From: Porpolomopsis calyptriformis
Lineage: Eukaryota; Basidiomycota; Agaricomycetes; Agaricales; Hygrophoraceae
Reading direction: 5' to 3'
Length of the DNA: 64,000 nucleotides
Assembly (NCBI GenBank): GCA_951640195.1
Contig: OX621173.1
Coordinates: 909,780-973,779 of the forward strand
The notes below the pieces were generated by a model, which did no database searches, was not told where the DNA came from, and saw only the letters and a list, made by a program, of their open reading frames with translations. Shown here in pieces: positions 49,052 through 60,787 of the stretch. How positions within the stretch are numbered: position 1 is the stretch's first letter; each line of letters starts with the position of its first letter. The position numbers and the translations under genes were made by a program.

Positions 49052-50446
49052 ATGAATCCTGATACGAGAGTCCTTCCCTCTGGCTGGTCCCAATATCACG
49101 ACACACAGTAAGCCTCCTTGATCTTCAACCGATTTACTTCAGATCTCATGGAATCTTACCAGGAAAGGGGTTTGGTACGAGCTCAGCTCTCTGATAAACG
49201 TGTACTATAACCTTGAATCGCAGGGTCTATATCAATAACAATGCCATGCCTCCCCGTGTGAGTGCCGTGCATCCCGCCGACATTGCCGAGACTCCCACTT
49301 CCCAAGATTCCTTCGCTCGTCAATTATATGCGAGCGCCAAATCTCAGTCTCCAGTTTCTTTAAATATGCGACCCGCTGCGCAAAATACAACTGGACGCCA
49401 GCCTCCCGTCGGACAGACGCAAGCTTCCCAATTCTACAACAGTAGCTTGGTTCCTCAGAATCCGCAACAGAGGCTACCCCCACACACCGGCCAACCTCAA
49501 GGGCGTCGCCCGAGTGGCAATGTACCGGCGGCGACCCCCCAAGCGTACAGCTCACCCCCTTCATCAGCCCCTCAGTCGGCCGCATACAACCCTGGGAGTG
49601 CCCCCTATCCCTCTCAGCCACAGTTCAGTTCAGCTCCGCAGCCACAATTTGGTTCGATGCCCCAGCCATCTTTCCCTTATCAGAACACCCCACAACCCCC
49701 CACAAAATCTGCAACCAGCCCACCTGCCAATTACGCACCCTCCGGGCCTGCAGGCTATCCTCCTCGACAGGCGACATATCCTGCGCCCCCCACCTCATAC
49801 TCAAACCCGACGGGTTCATACCCTGCTGCTCCTCAACAACGGGCACCCATCCCTCACCATGGAGCTGCCCAGCAGAAGCCGCCTGCCACAAGCTCTGTGC
49901 TTGGATTAGTGAGCAATGTCGCGGGGGGCCTTCTGAAAGAAGTTTTACACTCAGGCAATCAACAACAGCAGCAAGGGTCTGGGAATCGTCCTCAACAGCA
50001 CCACCAACAACTTCAACAACATCATCAACAACCTCAACAGCATCATCAACAACCTCACCATAGGTTAGGAATTCTCACCAGTAATTTGGGCTTGTTGGTT
50101 ACATCCTTTCTTTCATTTCAGTAACCAATTCAGCCAGTTTGCTGAGAGGGACACCTATGGTTCTCAGCAAGACAGCTACGGTTATCGGGAGGAAGACTAT
50201 AGCTTTCAGCAGACTACCTATGAGTCTCAGCAGGTCGACTATAGCTTCCAGCAGGACGACTATGAATCCCAACAGGTCGACTACAGTTTTCAACAGGACA
50301 ACTACGAACCCCAGCAGGACAACTTCAATTCTGACTTCGATGCCTATCAAAACCAGGACCAAGCTGATTATGGAGGTCAAGATGACTTTGGAGGTGACAC
50401 ATCGTTTGATAATGCATTCGATAATCAAGATTCTGGAATTTTCTAA
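49052..50446 (+). CDS. WW-domain protein with prion-like repeat tail
   Basis: Start MNPDTRVLPSGWSQYHDT; after an intron (about 49107-49221) VYINNNAMPPRVSAVHP completes a WW domain, giving LPxGW...YxNN...P...HP. The second WW Trp is replaced by Val (RVSAVHP), as in some fungal WW proteins. A long Pro/Gln/Ser/Tyr-rich region with a Gln/His run (QQHHQQ repeats) follows, containing VLGLVSNVAGGLLKEVLH. The last exon encodes an imperfect repeat of about 14 residues: DYSFQQTTYESQQV, DYSFQQDDYESQQV, DYSFQQDNYEPQQ. Composition suggests phase-separating behaviour (inference). No enzyme motif. Confidence 0.7.
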
Positions 50447-50906
50447 ATTTCCTGGAGGCGTAAAAATCGTTTTGGATATGCAACTGTCGTTTTCTTGCTT
50501 TATTTGCGGTCCCGCTGATGACCAATTTGGGTAATTAGATAATCTGATTCAGTTTGTCGGCTTTTGCCGAATTACCAAATTTGGATATGAATTTCGTTGA
50601 TCACGTGCTTAACTGACCACCGCAAATTGCTGTAAGTAAAGTCTTTCAATGTGCAAAATTATTCTCAATGTGTGGAATTTCTCTTTCAGATTCACAGGAC
50701 CTTGGTTTTTGTTATTGGAGGTTGAATGGTCCGCATGCGATTTCTACCAGTCAATGTACACATGGGCCTGTCATGATACATGCTGGTGCGGTCGTATCGA
50801 AGGCAACGTACCCCAGGTATATGAAGGGTGCATATTCTGTCTTGTTCGCTCAGCTAGGTACCGCTTGCAATCCCCTTTCCTCTCATTTTCTCTCATTTTG
50901 AATACC
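50447..50906. other. Promoter region of aspartic protease 1
   Basis: No gene. Part of it (GTATCGAAGGCAAC, GCTAGGTACC, then a CT-rich tract) recurs upstream of aspartic protease 2, showing that the tandem duplication included promoter sequence. Confidence 0.5.
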
Positions 50907-52534
50907 ATGTTCTCCAAGGCATCTTTGATCGCCACTGTCACTCTTTCTCTTCTCGCGTCCGCCTCACCAGTCTTCCAGCGCCCTCAGGGAATTCGCGTCC
51001 CTTTGCGAAAACGCGCCGGTCTCACAAAGGATGACGGCACTTTCGACATAGACAAGGCCATTGAGCAAACTGTCGTCGTTATAAACAAGCATCGCCAGAA
51101 CTTGATCAACTTGCAAAACAACCTCGGACCGGATGCATTCAATGAGGTTCGTGCATCTTTATTTGCCTCATCTATATGCAAATCCTCTACAGGGTGCTGT
51201 GATTCTCCCCCTCGCTGTTCCCACTCCGACCGTGCAAAAACGCTCGGGATCTGAGCCGCTCACTGATGAGGATGGCGACGTCGAATGGGATGGCCCAATC
51301 ACCCTGGGAACTCCTGCCCAAAATTTCTTGATCGATTTCGACAGTGCGTCCCTTAAATTCTATACAGATGCAACCTTTTTAACCGCTGAAACAATTTCAT
51401 CACTATTCGTTAGCCGGTTCCTCCGATCTGTGGGTGCCCTCCTCGAGCTGCGCAGATCCTGTGTGCTCATCGAAGAATCAATACCAGGCCAGGGCCTCGT
51501 CGACCAGCCAACAGCAAAGTGGAAATTTCTCGATTCAGTACGGCGACGGCTCCACGGCTTCCGGTCCCATTTTTACTGATACAGGTGAATTCAACCCTCG
51601 AGACTGAAATTACGATTGCAATCTCAACATTGTCATCTCCCAGTCTCTGTAGCTGGCGTCACCGTCACCGACCAATCTTTCTCACCTGTTACCACCCTTA
51701 CTGGTAACTTCGGCCAGACCCCCTCAGATGGGTAAGATTTCTCATCACCGAACCGTACATAAACACTCAAGTCCTACGGTACCTTTTTTTAGTATCCTCG
51801 GCATGGCATTCCCCGCCATCTCCCAGCTGAACAACAACCCCTTCTTCTTCACGGCGGAGGCACAAGGCCAGCTTCAGGGCGGATTTAGCTTCAAGCTTGC
51901 CAGCACAGGATCCGAGCTCTTCCTTGGTGGGACGGACGGCTCCACCTTCACGGGCTCCGTCGAGACTCACCCACTCTCGGCCTCGAATGGATTCTGGCAG
52001 ATCGGCGGCGCGAGCGCGCTCGTGGGCGGCTCCGCCGCCGTCTCTGGATTTGACACCATCATCGACACCGGCACGACGATCATGTACGGACCGCCCGACG
52101 CGGTCCGGCAGTTCTACGCTGCTGTCCCCGGCTCGCAGGTGTTCGATTCCCAGAACGGGCTCTTCTCATACCCTTGCAATTCTTCTGCTTCCGTTTCCTT
52201 CTCATGGGGTGGTCGGGCATGGCCCGTGAGCGACGCAAAGTAAGTACTACCTTATAGGTTGCATTTTTTTAAAATTTATTGAACATGTGCCTTTTTTTTC
52301 TTGGTTAGCTTCAATCTTGGGGAGACGGCCTCTGGATCGGGACAGTGTGTGGGTGCAATTGCTGGCCAGGATCTCGGTCTTGGCTCGAACGTCTGGCTCC
52401 TTGGCGACAGGTGAGAAAGTTCCTTGTTATAGTTCGGATTATAGTAACACAGAGATCTTTTTAGCTGGTTGAAGAATGTCTATACTGTTTTCAGCGTAGA
52501 CGATAACAGCGTCGGCTTTGCTCAACTCGCATGA
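50907..52534 (+). CDS. Secreted aspartic protease 1 (family A1)
   Basis: Pepsin-like endopeptidase, tandem with a close paralogue at 53484. Start MFSKASLIATVTLSLLASA is a signal peptide; the propeptide has INKHRQNLINLQNN and a dibasic-type VQKRSGS processing site. First active site DFDTGSSDLWVP is formed across an intron, then FSIQYGDGSTASGPI (flap Tyr in YGDGS), SDGILGMAFPAISQL, GFSFKLASTGSELFLGGTDG, and the second active site IIDTGTTIMYGPP. C-terminus: WLLGDSWLKNVYTVF then VGFAQLA. Several introns. Both catalytic aspartates are present, so it should be active at acid pH outside the cell. Confidence 0.92.
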
Positions 52535-53483
52535 AACCTCTTGATTGACTGCTGCGCTGTGATACATATACCGTGGTCGCGTCTAATTTTGTATTTTATT
52601 AGACCAACTTTATTATAAGCTGAGAAACTATCAAGAGAAATCAGAAAGTAGCAGAAGGTGTCATGAATGCTGTATAATTCACTGTGGGAAGTATCACGCG
52701 GTCTTCGCTGCTGATTGTTGGGTCACTTGTTTTATCACTGATCGCTGGTTTTCAGTGAAGGATCGCTGATTTCGAGTCGTTGGTATTAATGAGCAACATC
52801 GCTGCACTGATTTTCTTGTTAAGCTAAAGGTCTGTATGGCGTTGTGGATCAGCTAACTTGTATTTTTTTTTTCACTGCATTTTGGACGGCTGGTTTTTCT
52901 GGGAAAAATACATACATTGAACCGCAGATTTTTTCAGTGCCTTTGTCGTGAACAAAATCGACAATCAGTGACAGTATGCTGATTTCCGGATACAGCGGTG
53001 TTGAGGGTGAATAAAGAAGTGATGTTTAGCGGATTTACTTCCCGCAGTGTCTCCGCTCTCCGCCTACCAAAGTACTTACGATTAACCATGAAATCACCCT
53101 TTCGACTTTCAATAGTTTTCCTCTCTCTCACCCTTTTGCGGTACGACTACACCAGGATATGCAACTACTAATGCCGTCCCTCGCTACTGCACTCGCCAGC
53201 TTTGAAGTAGTGGCTTGCTGCCCCACCCCGCCTCTGATACGGTAATGATGGGACGAAAACGGAAAACGTCGGGGAGCTCAGTTCTTAGAATACCCAAGCC
53301 TAAATATACATTCAGGGCTCGGAATGCACCCACCCATCTCCCTCATGGCACACTATGATTCCAGTGGTATCGAAGGCAACCGTTACAGCCCGTACATGAA
53401 TAGGGCGGGCGGCTTCTGGTTTCTTTCAGCTAGGTACCTACTCACAACTTCCCTTCCTTTCATTATCATTCATTTTGGAGCCC
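52535..53483. other. Intergenic region between tandem proteases
   Basis: AT-rich 3' flank of protease 1, then the promoter of protease 2. Runs like TTTTTTTTTT and repeated GATCGCTG words occur near 52735-52765. No gene. Confidence 0.45.
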
Positions 53484-55123
53484 ATGCTCTTCAAGGCGTC
53501 TTTGATCGCCATTGTCACACACTCTCTTCTTACGTCTGCCTCACCGTTCGTGCACCGCACTTCAGGCACTCGCCTCCCGTTGAAACCGCGTGTGAACCTC
53601 ACGAACGCGGATGGTACTTTCGATGTGAACACAGCGGTTGCGCAGACTGTGGTCATCAAGAACAAGCATCGCCAGAACTTGGTCAACTTGCAACGCAACG
53701 TCGGGAGGCACGTCTTCAACCAGGTCTAACCGCGTCCTGATTTTCGTCATCTATATTGTTTCTCATCGGAATCTTCCACAGGGTGCCAGGATTCTCCCCC
53801 TCGCGAGCACCCCGCCAACTGTGCAGAAACGGGCAGGTTCCGAGTCGCTCACCGACGAGAATGGAGATCTCGAATGGGACGGCTCGATTGCCATTGGGAC
53901 CCCCTCTCAAGGTTTCCTGATCGATTTCGACAGTAAGCTCCTAAAATTCTATACAGATGCAATCTTTTTAACCGCTGAACCAATTTCATTATTATTATTC
54001 CTCTCGTGATAGCCGGTTCCTCTGATCTGTGGATAACCTCCACCGGCTGCACAAGCTCTATATGCTCATCAAAGCATAAATACAAGTCCAGTTCCTCGTC
54101 ATCTAGTCACAAGAAAAACGGAAATTTCTCAATTCAGTATGGTGACGGTTCCACCGTCGCTGGTCCCATTTTCAGTGAAACAGGTGAGTGAAACTTTCTA
54201 GATTATAATCATCATTTCAACATTGCCATTTCTCAGTCTCTGTCGCTGGCATCACCGTCTTCAGCCAAGTCTTCTCCCCTGTTACCACCCTTAGCGCTGA
54301 CTTCGATCAAAGTCCTTCCAATGGGTAAGCGGTGGTTTCTCGTCACCAAGCCGTACGTAAAGTCCTACATCACCTTATTTTTCTTCTAGTATCCTTGGTA
54401 TGGCATTCCCCTCCATCTCCCAGACGAACAGCAACCCGTTCTTCTTCACGGCGCGGAACCAAGGCAGAGTGCCGGGCGAGTTCAGCTTCAAGCTCGCCAC
54501 CACAGGGTCCGAGCTCTTCCTCGGCGGCGCGGACACCTCCGCTTTCACAGGCGCCATCGAGACCCACGGACTCTCAAGCTCGAACGGGTTCTGGCAGATC
54601 GGCGGCGCGAGCGCGCTCGTGGGCGGCTCCACCGCCGTCTCCGGCTTCGATACCATCATCGACTCCGGCGCGTCGTTCATATACGGACCGCCCGCCGCGG
54701 TCCAGCAGTTCTACGCTGCTATCCCCGGCTCGCAGCTGTTCGACGCCCAGGGCGGGTTCTACTCGTACCCTTGCAATTCTTCTCCTTCCGTTGCCTTCTC
54801 GTGGGGCGGTCAGAGATGGTCTATGAGCGACGCAAAGTGAGTGGCCACTGTATACGTTGCGGAGATATATTATTGAGCACATGCCTTTTTCTTGATTAGC
54901 TTCAATCTCGGGCAGACGTTCGCTGGATCGACACAATGTGTAGGTGCCATTGAAGGCCAGGATCTCGGGCTTGGTTCGAATGTCTGGCTTCTCGGGGACA
55001 GGTGAGATCAATTTCTTAAAGTTGTTCATGAACCGAATGAACCTTTTTTCCAGCTGGCTGAAGAACGTTTATACCGTTTTCAACATCGACAATAACAATG
55101 TCGGCTTTGCTCAACTTTCATGA
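53484..55123 (+). CDS. Secreted aspartic protease 2 (family A1)
   Basis: Close tandem copy of protease 1 with the same exon layout. Signal peptide MLFKASLIAIVTHSLLTSA; propeptide IKNKHRQNLVNLQ and VQKRAGS. The first active site forms DFDTGSSDLWIT across an intron at about 53932-54012. A Ser/Lys-rich loop (YKSSSSSSSHKKNG) replaces the shorter loop of copy 1. Flap FSIQYGDGSTVAGPI. Second active site IIDSGASFIYGPP: the Asp is kept, but DSGA replaces the usual DTGT/DSGT. C-terminus WLLGDSWLKNVYTVF, VGFAQLS. The DSGA change may alter activity. Confidence 0.9.
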
Positions 55124-55385
55124 AACTATTGATCGATTACTTTATTACTAAAATGCGCCCTGACTCCTTTGTTTTCTTTCTAAAAATGACACTGTTATAC
55201 ATACCATGTATAGATACCACGATTTTCGCATTTGGAATAGTAAAAAACGTTCAAACAATCTTTTTTCCATTACAAGCAGGCTCAGATCTACAGTAAAAGA
55301 AATTACAAAAAAAAAAATCTATTCTATTCTATTAGCAGAAGAGGTTGTATACGACGTTCCCCTCTCAAGTCTCAACCACGAAAGA

Positions 55386-57827
55386 TTACTCTTCAAATTT
55401 CCTCTTCCTGACACTACTATCCCGACGCGTCCGATTAGCGATGCCGCCCTCCGCCGCAGCTGCCGCCGCCGCCGCGCGCGTCATCACCCGATCGGTCGAG
55501 GTGGAGGCCACCCTGCGTTGTCTTCCCCGTGTGGTGTCGCGGGATGCGGCCGAGGACGAAGGATCTTGTGCAACAGGGGTAGCAGCAGTAGCAGCAGCAG
55601 TGGAAGTCGAGGGTACTATCAAGGTCGCCGGAACCGACGGGAACGTGAGGACGGGGATCGGCAGGGATGTGGGACCGGGGGGTTGGGCGCTGGTACCTGT
55701 CGTAGCCGTTGTCGTAGCCGTTGTCGCTGTCGTAGTCGTTGTCAGGGCTTGCAGGCCAGACCACGAAACGGCGCGCACGGCGACGTCGGTGGGACCTCCC
55801 GCGCTCCTGTTCATACTCGCATCGGAGTCGACGTCCATCATCGACGACGAGGACTCGTTCGCGCGCTCTTCCTCGGCGGTGTCCTTGTCCTTGTCCTTGT
55901 CGAGATAGAAGGAGACGCGGCGGCTGGGCCGGCTGCGGCCCCGGGCGGGCGGGGTCCTCCCTCTGGTAGCGGTGGCGGGCGTCGTAGTGGCGGGGACGGT
56001 ATTACCGGAGGACCTGGCTCCAGGGATGGTAATGGTCGTCGCCGCCGCCGCCGCAGTCGTCGTCCGGCGAGTGTTGGCTTCGTCCGCAGACGCGCGCCGG
56101 ATCAACTCCGCCTTTTTCACTTGCGAGGCGTGCAGAGCTCGTTCGGTCTGTTTCACGCGGCGCCCGGAGCGGGTGCGGTCGGCGAGTTGTTGGGGAAGAC
56201 GAGGGGTTAATTTCGCTATAGGGGGGGGGGGAGTGGGCGGGCATATTGTTTGAAGAAACAGAGGACTTACGGTGGTCCGAGTCGAACATATCGCGAATTC
56301 GATGGTTACTGTCGACAAAGAAAGGCATTTCCTGGCTCATGTGCATATCTATTTTGTCGTCAGTAGAGTCAACAGTGGGGAGGGGTCAGCCTCACCAAAA
56401 CCAAAAGAGAAATCGACAAGTTCTAAAGAGGAACTCTGACGACGTTGCATGTTCTCGATTGCGCGGTAACAAATCTCATCAATGAGTCGGGTGTTGGCAT
56501 CGTAAAAATTGTCGACGATGATAGTGAGAAGCTAAGTCGGACAGGTGATTAACAACCGGTGACCAAGAAAGGAAAACGTACAATGGCAATACTGTCGTCG
56601 GTTGCGATCCCAAATCTCCTTTGGAAATAGACAGATGCCCATTGTTTCACATCCAAGAAGCTCTCGATTGGCATCACCTTTTTCACCTTTTTCTTGCTGC
56701 TTTCTGGAGTTTGGGAATTGAGATTGAGATTGTGGCCTTGGTTGTAGGCGAGCATCTTGATCGCTGCTTCCAAGAACTTGGCCGGTTCGGCCATCTGCAG
56801 CGGGGTGGCACTGAGTGTCAAAGCGAGGCGGGAGAGGGAAGGGGACGCACGTCAACTCTGAGCCTTTCGCCTTGAGGCGGGTGGACCTGCCTGGCTGCGA
56901 ATTCGGCGAGAATGGGTCGGTTGTGGGCTACCCATTCTTGATTATACTGGAAAAGGAATGAGTGTATGGGAGAGGGAGAGAGTAGAGTGGGGGGGACTTG
57001 CGGAAATACGGTCGAGAACGGTCCGTAGTCCCTGGGTGAGCCAAGGGATGTCACGCCGGTCACTGCTGGTGATGAAGTTGGTTCCGTCGGCAGAGCCGTC
57101 ACCGCACCATCTGCAGCCGCACAAGCACATGCAAGACCTTTGGGCGGTGGAGTCTGGCTGGGCAGTGGCGAGATTTAACCAGGCGGGATCGATTGAGAAA
57201 GGGTTGTCTGACTCAAAGGGAGGCATTGCGCCTTCGGTGTTGACACTAGGGAATGTTGGTCGAGTGAGAAAAGTTGAGATTGAGAACGGACTGACTCATT
57301 AGTGCTTTGGGGAGCCGAGGGTTGGTTTTCTGGTGGGGAGGTGAGCAACGTGGGCGTGGTAGAGCAGAGGGGCAAACCTATATCGTTGCGGGTTAGCTGT
57401 GCAAAGTTGGAGACAGGGTTGTCGAAGCCAATGGCAGTGGCCGAGTGGTCGTGGGAAGGGTTTTGAGCGGTGGCTGCGAGGAAGGGATGAAAAACGAAGG
57501 TGGTGGTGTTGTTTAACACGTACCAGGATCGACCATGGCCGAGTCATCAAGTTGCCACCTATGAGCCTGATTGAGCATGAATTCGCTGTAGTCCCTTTGG
57601 GGGTAGTGCGTTTCCTCTTCCTCGTCGCTGGTGTTTGAAGGCGAGATCATGTTCAAGGCGGATTCCAAGAGGTCAGAAAGATCTGTGGCAGAGGATGAGA
57701 AGGGCGAGAGTGAGAGGACAAGAACTGAACCTGGTGAAGGAGATGACTGGTGGTTGTGAGCAAGAGTGAGAATATGTAAAAAGAGAACGTACCATGAGTT
57801 ATGAAGAGAGAGAGGTAAATATTGCAT
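55386..57827 (-). CDS. Unrecognised low-complexity nuclear-type protein
   Basis: Multi-exon minus gene. An ATG at 57827 opens a frame through DLSDLLESALNMISPSNTSD; ATG 57650 is an alternative, safer start. Later exons: YPQRDYSEFMLNQAHRWQLD, SNFAQLTRNDIGLPL, NPFSIDPAWLNLATAQ, RSCMCLCGCRWCGDG, YNQEWVAHNRPILAEFAARQ, MAEPAKFLEAAIKMLAYNQG, FLDVKQWASVYFQRRFGI, DNFYDANTRLIDEICYRAIE. The last exon is basic and Thr/Ala/Pro-rich (RTRSGRRVKQTERALHASQV, DKDKDKD) and ends RDSSVRKRKFEE. No family recognised; composition suggests a nuclear or DNA-associated protein (weak inference). Exon joins are approximate. Confidence 0.5.
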
Positions 57828-58013
57828 TGTTAAATTGTAAGTGGCATTCAGCCACTAACATAGTCTAAGCGACGATCGTGGCAGTGCAAAGAAGTGGCTT
57901 TGGTTCAATAACCAAAAAAGGTAATTAAGGAGATCCGAATTCCGATCACGTGTCGTTGCTTAGACAACCTTTTCCCTTATAAACACTCTCTTTCCTTTAC
58001 CTCCCAAAACCAA

Positions 58014-59120
58014 ATGTCTTTTCTCGTCCCTCCTCCTCCCACCACAAACTCTCTCAATTCTGACCAGAGACACCGTCTCTTGCGTTCAACTCGCAAACTC
58101 GGCGCTCTCCTCGGTACAACCCCCCTCGTCCTCGAACCACACGCTTCCACTCCCCAATCTTCCTCTTCTCGCAGACTCCCTCCTCCCCTCGTCCTCCGTC
58201 TGAACCCGGTCCATCTCTCCCAAGATGACCTCCGTCTCCCTTCTCCGACTTCCCCAACCTCTCTTACCCGCGCCAACACTTTCCCTTCTCCCTCGACACC
58301 CACTTTCTCAGTCCCTCCTCCCGCCATCGCCCGTCGTCGCAAGATGGCTAAGCTGATGCGCACACTCGGAGAAAACGTCCCACAGGAGCTGGTCTTCCCA
58401 TCCGATCGTTCCTCCCTCACCTACTCACCCGCCGCCTCCATGTCCTCCACCTCCCTCAATTCCTCCGCCTCCTCCACCTCCCTCCCCGTCTCCATCTCCT
58501 CCTCTTCCTCCTCTAATGACTCCTCCGCCCGTCCCGCCGCCTTCGCCTCAACAAGACGCCCTTTCATCTTCACCTCAGCCACCTTCCGCACCATCAGCTC
58601 CCCCCCTTTCAAGAAAACCTCCTTCAAATCCAAAACCCCAACCAACCCCACCACCCCAAGAGCCGCGCCACCCCGATCCCCGATCCCCACAACCCCGCCC
58701 ACAACACCACCCACACCCAACCTTAGACACAGCCGCTCCCGCTCCCTCGCCTCCGTCCTCAGTCCATCCACCTACTTCCCACCTCCCCCCATCACACTCG
58801 AACCCGCCCCTCGCCAATACCACTACCGTCGCCGCGGTCGCCCTCGCTCCGCCGCCCCCTTCTCCACCGCGGAGCCCATCGTCATCATCACCGAATCTTC
58901 CCCGTCTCACGCCAACGACAACGATATCGACCGTCATAGAGCCGTCATAGATCCCGATACCGAGTCTGCATGGGTCAATATCTCTATCAACAAGCCGCCT
59001 CCTTCCACTCTCCCTCAGACCAACGACTCGAGAGACAAGCAGAAGAAGAAGGAGTGGAGCGGCCAGTGGAATTTGCCTGATATCTCCGAGGTGCAGAAAG
59101 GTCTGAGGGCGTTGAAATGA
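58014..59120 (+). CDS. Conserved Pro/Ser-rich hypothetical protein
   Basis: Single-exon, 368 residues, start MSFLVPPPPTTNSLNSDQRH. Ordered islands in a disordered Pro/Ser/Thr-rich chain: RLLRSTRKLGALLGTTPLVL at about 20-40, ARRRKMAKLMRTLGENVPQE at about 105-125 (MAKLxRTLGENVP), and the C-terminus EWSGQWNLPDISEVQKGLRA. These islands recur in agaricomycete hypothetical proteins as far as can be recalled; no function is known. GC-rich codon use and a Ser run (SSSSSSND) give long shadow frames on the other strand. Divergent from the gene at 57827 over 187 bp. Confidence 0.72.
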   Translation: MSFLVPPPPTTNSLNSDQRHRLLRSTRKLGALLGTTPLVLEPHASTPQSSSSRRLPPPLVLRLNPVHLSQDDLRLPSPTSPTSLTRANTFPSPSTPTFSVPPPAIARRRKMAKLMRTLGENVPQELVFPSDRSSLTYSPAASMSSTSLNSSASSTSLPVSISSSSSSNDSSARPAAFASTRRPFIFTSATFRTISSPPFKKTSFKSKTPTNPTTPRAAPPRSPIPTTPPTTPPTPNLRHSRSRSLASVLSPSTYFPPPPITLEPAPRQYHYRRRGRPRSAAPFSTAEPIVIITESSPSHANDNDIDRHRAVIDPDTESAWVNISINKPPPSTLPQTNDSRDKQKKKEWSGQWNLPDISEVQKGLRALK

Positions 59121-60787
59121 TCACGCAAATCTAATGGATAATTCATATTGCTGCTGGGACAGCCCGGAACATCACTTATGGAATGCAACAAGACACATTT
59201 ATTTAGACAATCTAATCATACTTGTATTGATAATTACAATCAGGAATCATAATATCATTACTGCTTTGGAATTTTACAATAAATGCTGTGAACATCGAAA
59301 CGTTCAAGTTTTGATCGGTTTCCATCTCTTCTTTCCTTGTCAAAAATCCCCTAGAGCAACCATGGTTTGGGTATGCATCAATCTACGTTGCGGGGGGAAA
59401 GTATTTGCAACGCAAGTACGACACCTGATGAGAGCTTCAACTTCCTACCGGAATGCGAGAGCGGAAACACACGGTCGCCGCTGCTGCGCGCTCGATTCAC
59501 GGCGTCACGTAGATCGGAACGACAGAAGACACCGGGACACTCCTACGTACCAGATGCCGTCCATATCAACCACGATCCGTTGCGTTTCGTCGTCATGTTC
59601 TGGGATATCAATGTTCTCCGATAAAAAAGGGGTTCACCCAATCCAGCTAAAAGCCGCCGTATCGGAAACGGGAGTCGACGAGGGGGGGGGGGGAATCCCA
59701 CCTCCATCTCTCTTCGAACAGCAACCAACCCCCCCTAACTGCAGAAGCCTCAGGGACAGGGTCTGATGCGCGATGCGTGCGTCGTGTAGTGTAGGGACGG
59801 GAGTCGACCGACCGGGAATCATACAGTAGACTCCAAACGGTGGTCAATCACCCGCCCTCCTATCTGAACGGCAGCACGCATCATATTGTCAAGAAGAAAC
59901 CCAGGTCCACGACTGATGTTGAAATCGAATCAAAAAAAAAAAAAAAAAACTGTTGTGTGTTCAGTTGCACCTTTTTCCCTGGTGATTCCCACACCAGAAG
60001 AGCGAATATGGTATTTCCGATGTAAGCACCCGTCTCTGACCGATTCGCGTAGCTTTGGAGCAAAGGGATCCGATACGGCGCGACCCGCGGGAGACTACAG
60101 TCCGAGCGGGTACATTCACCGGGGTGCCATATATGTTGGTCCGGCCGGTGCGCACTCGCCTCCCTATCGCACGCTGTGCCTCGCCAGCCGTGATGTACGG
60201 TACTGCACGGGTCGCGCTCTCTGTTTTTTTTTTTTTAAAATGGTTGTACTTTGCTCTAACGCCGGAGTTTTTCGCCAGCCATCAGGATTTTTTTAAAGGG
60301 ATTGATAACAGCCTGTGAGGACTTGGTGACAAGGCTTTTTTGATTTTTTTTCTTCATTCGAATCTGTTACAGGTGCCGATCGGCTAGAGTATATCTAGAT
60401 ATGACTGCACCAAGTTGTACTGAATGTGACCACTTACCTGACCGTATCTAACGGCTGCGGTGCCAGTCATGACATCCGGCTGCACGCAGAGAACGGCTGC
60501 AGAGGTTCATCGATCATCTGGTGGGTTGACCTTGCGATGGGTGCAATAATCTAAGCCTAATACCTGTCTCATTTTTTGTGTTAGTTTTAATTTTACTGTA
60601 ACTCGCGAGGCAGAAACAAACTGAAAATGTATACACACAGGATTGAAACAGGATTGAAACAGGATTGAAACTCGAGGCCGAGACGCGACGGCGCTGACTC
60701 AAAGAGGAATTATGCAAAGATTTGCGGTGGCGGTAGTCCACGTGGGAAATTCTTCTGTCCCAGTCCTCCATCCATTCACGTTTCTCA
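59121..60787. other. Intergenic region, low complexity
   Basis: Contains an A-run at about 59933-59950, a G-run near 59682-59691, and three copies of an 11-bp unit, AGGATTGAAAC, near 60641-60671. Open frames here show no recognisable domain. The end is the NLR promoter. Confidence 0.45.

Noticed and set aside
55206..56210. Long plus-strand frame rich in Arg and Gly
   Set aside because: Antisense of the Thr/Ala-rich last exon of the minus gene; extreme composition and no domain.
57977..58937. Minus-strand Gly/Arg/Glu-rich frames opposite 58014-59120
   Set aside because: Shadow frames of a Pro/Ser-rich gene.
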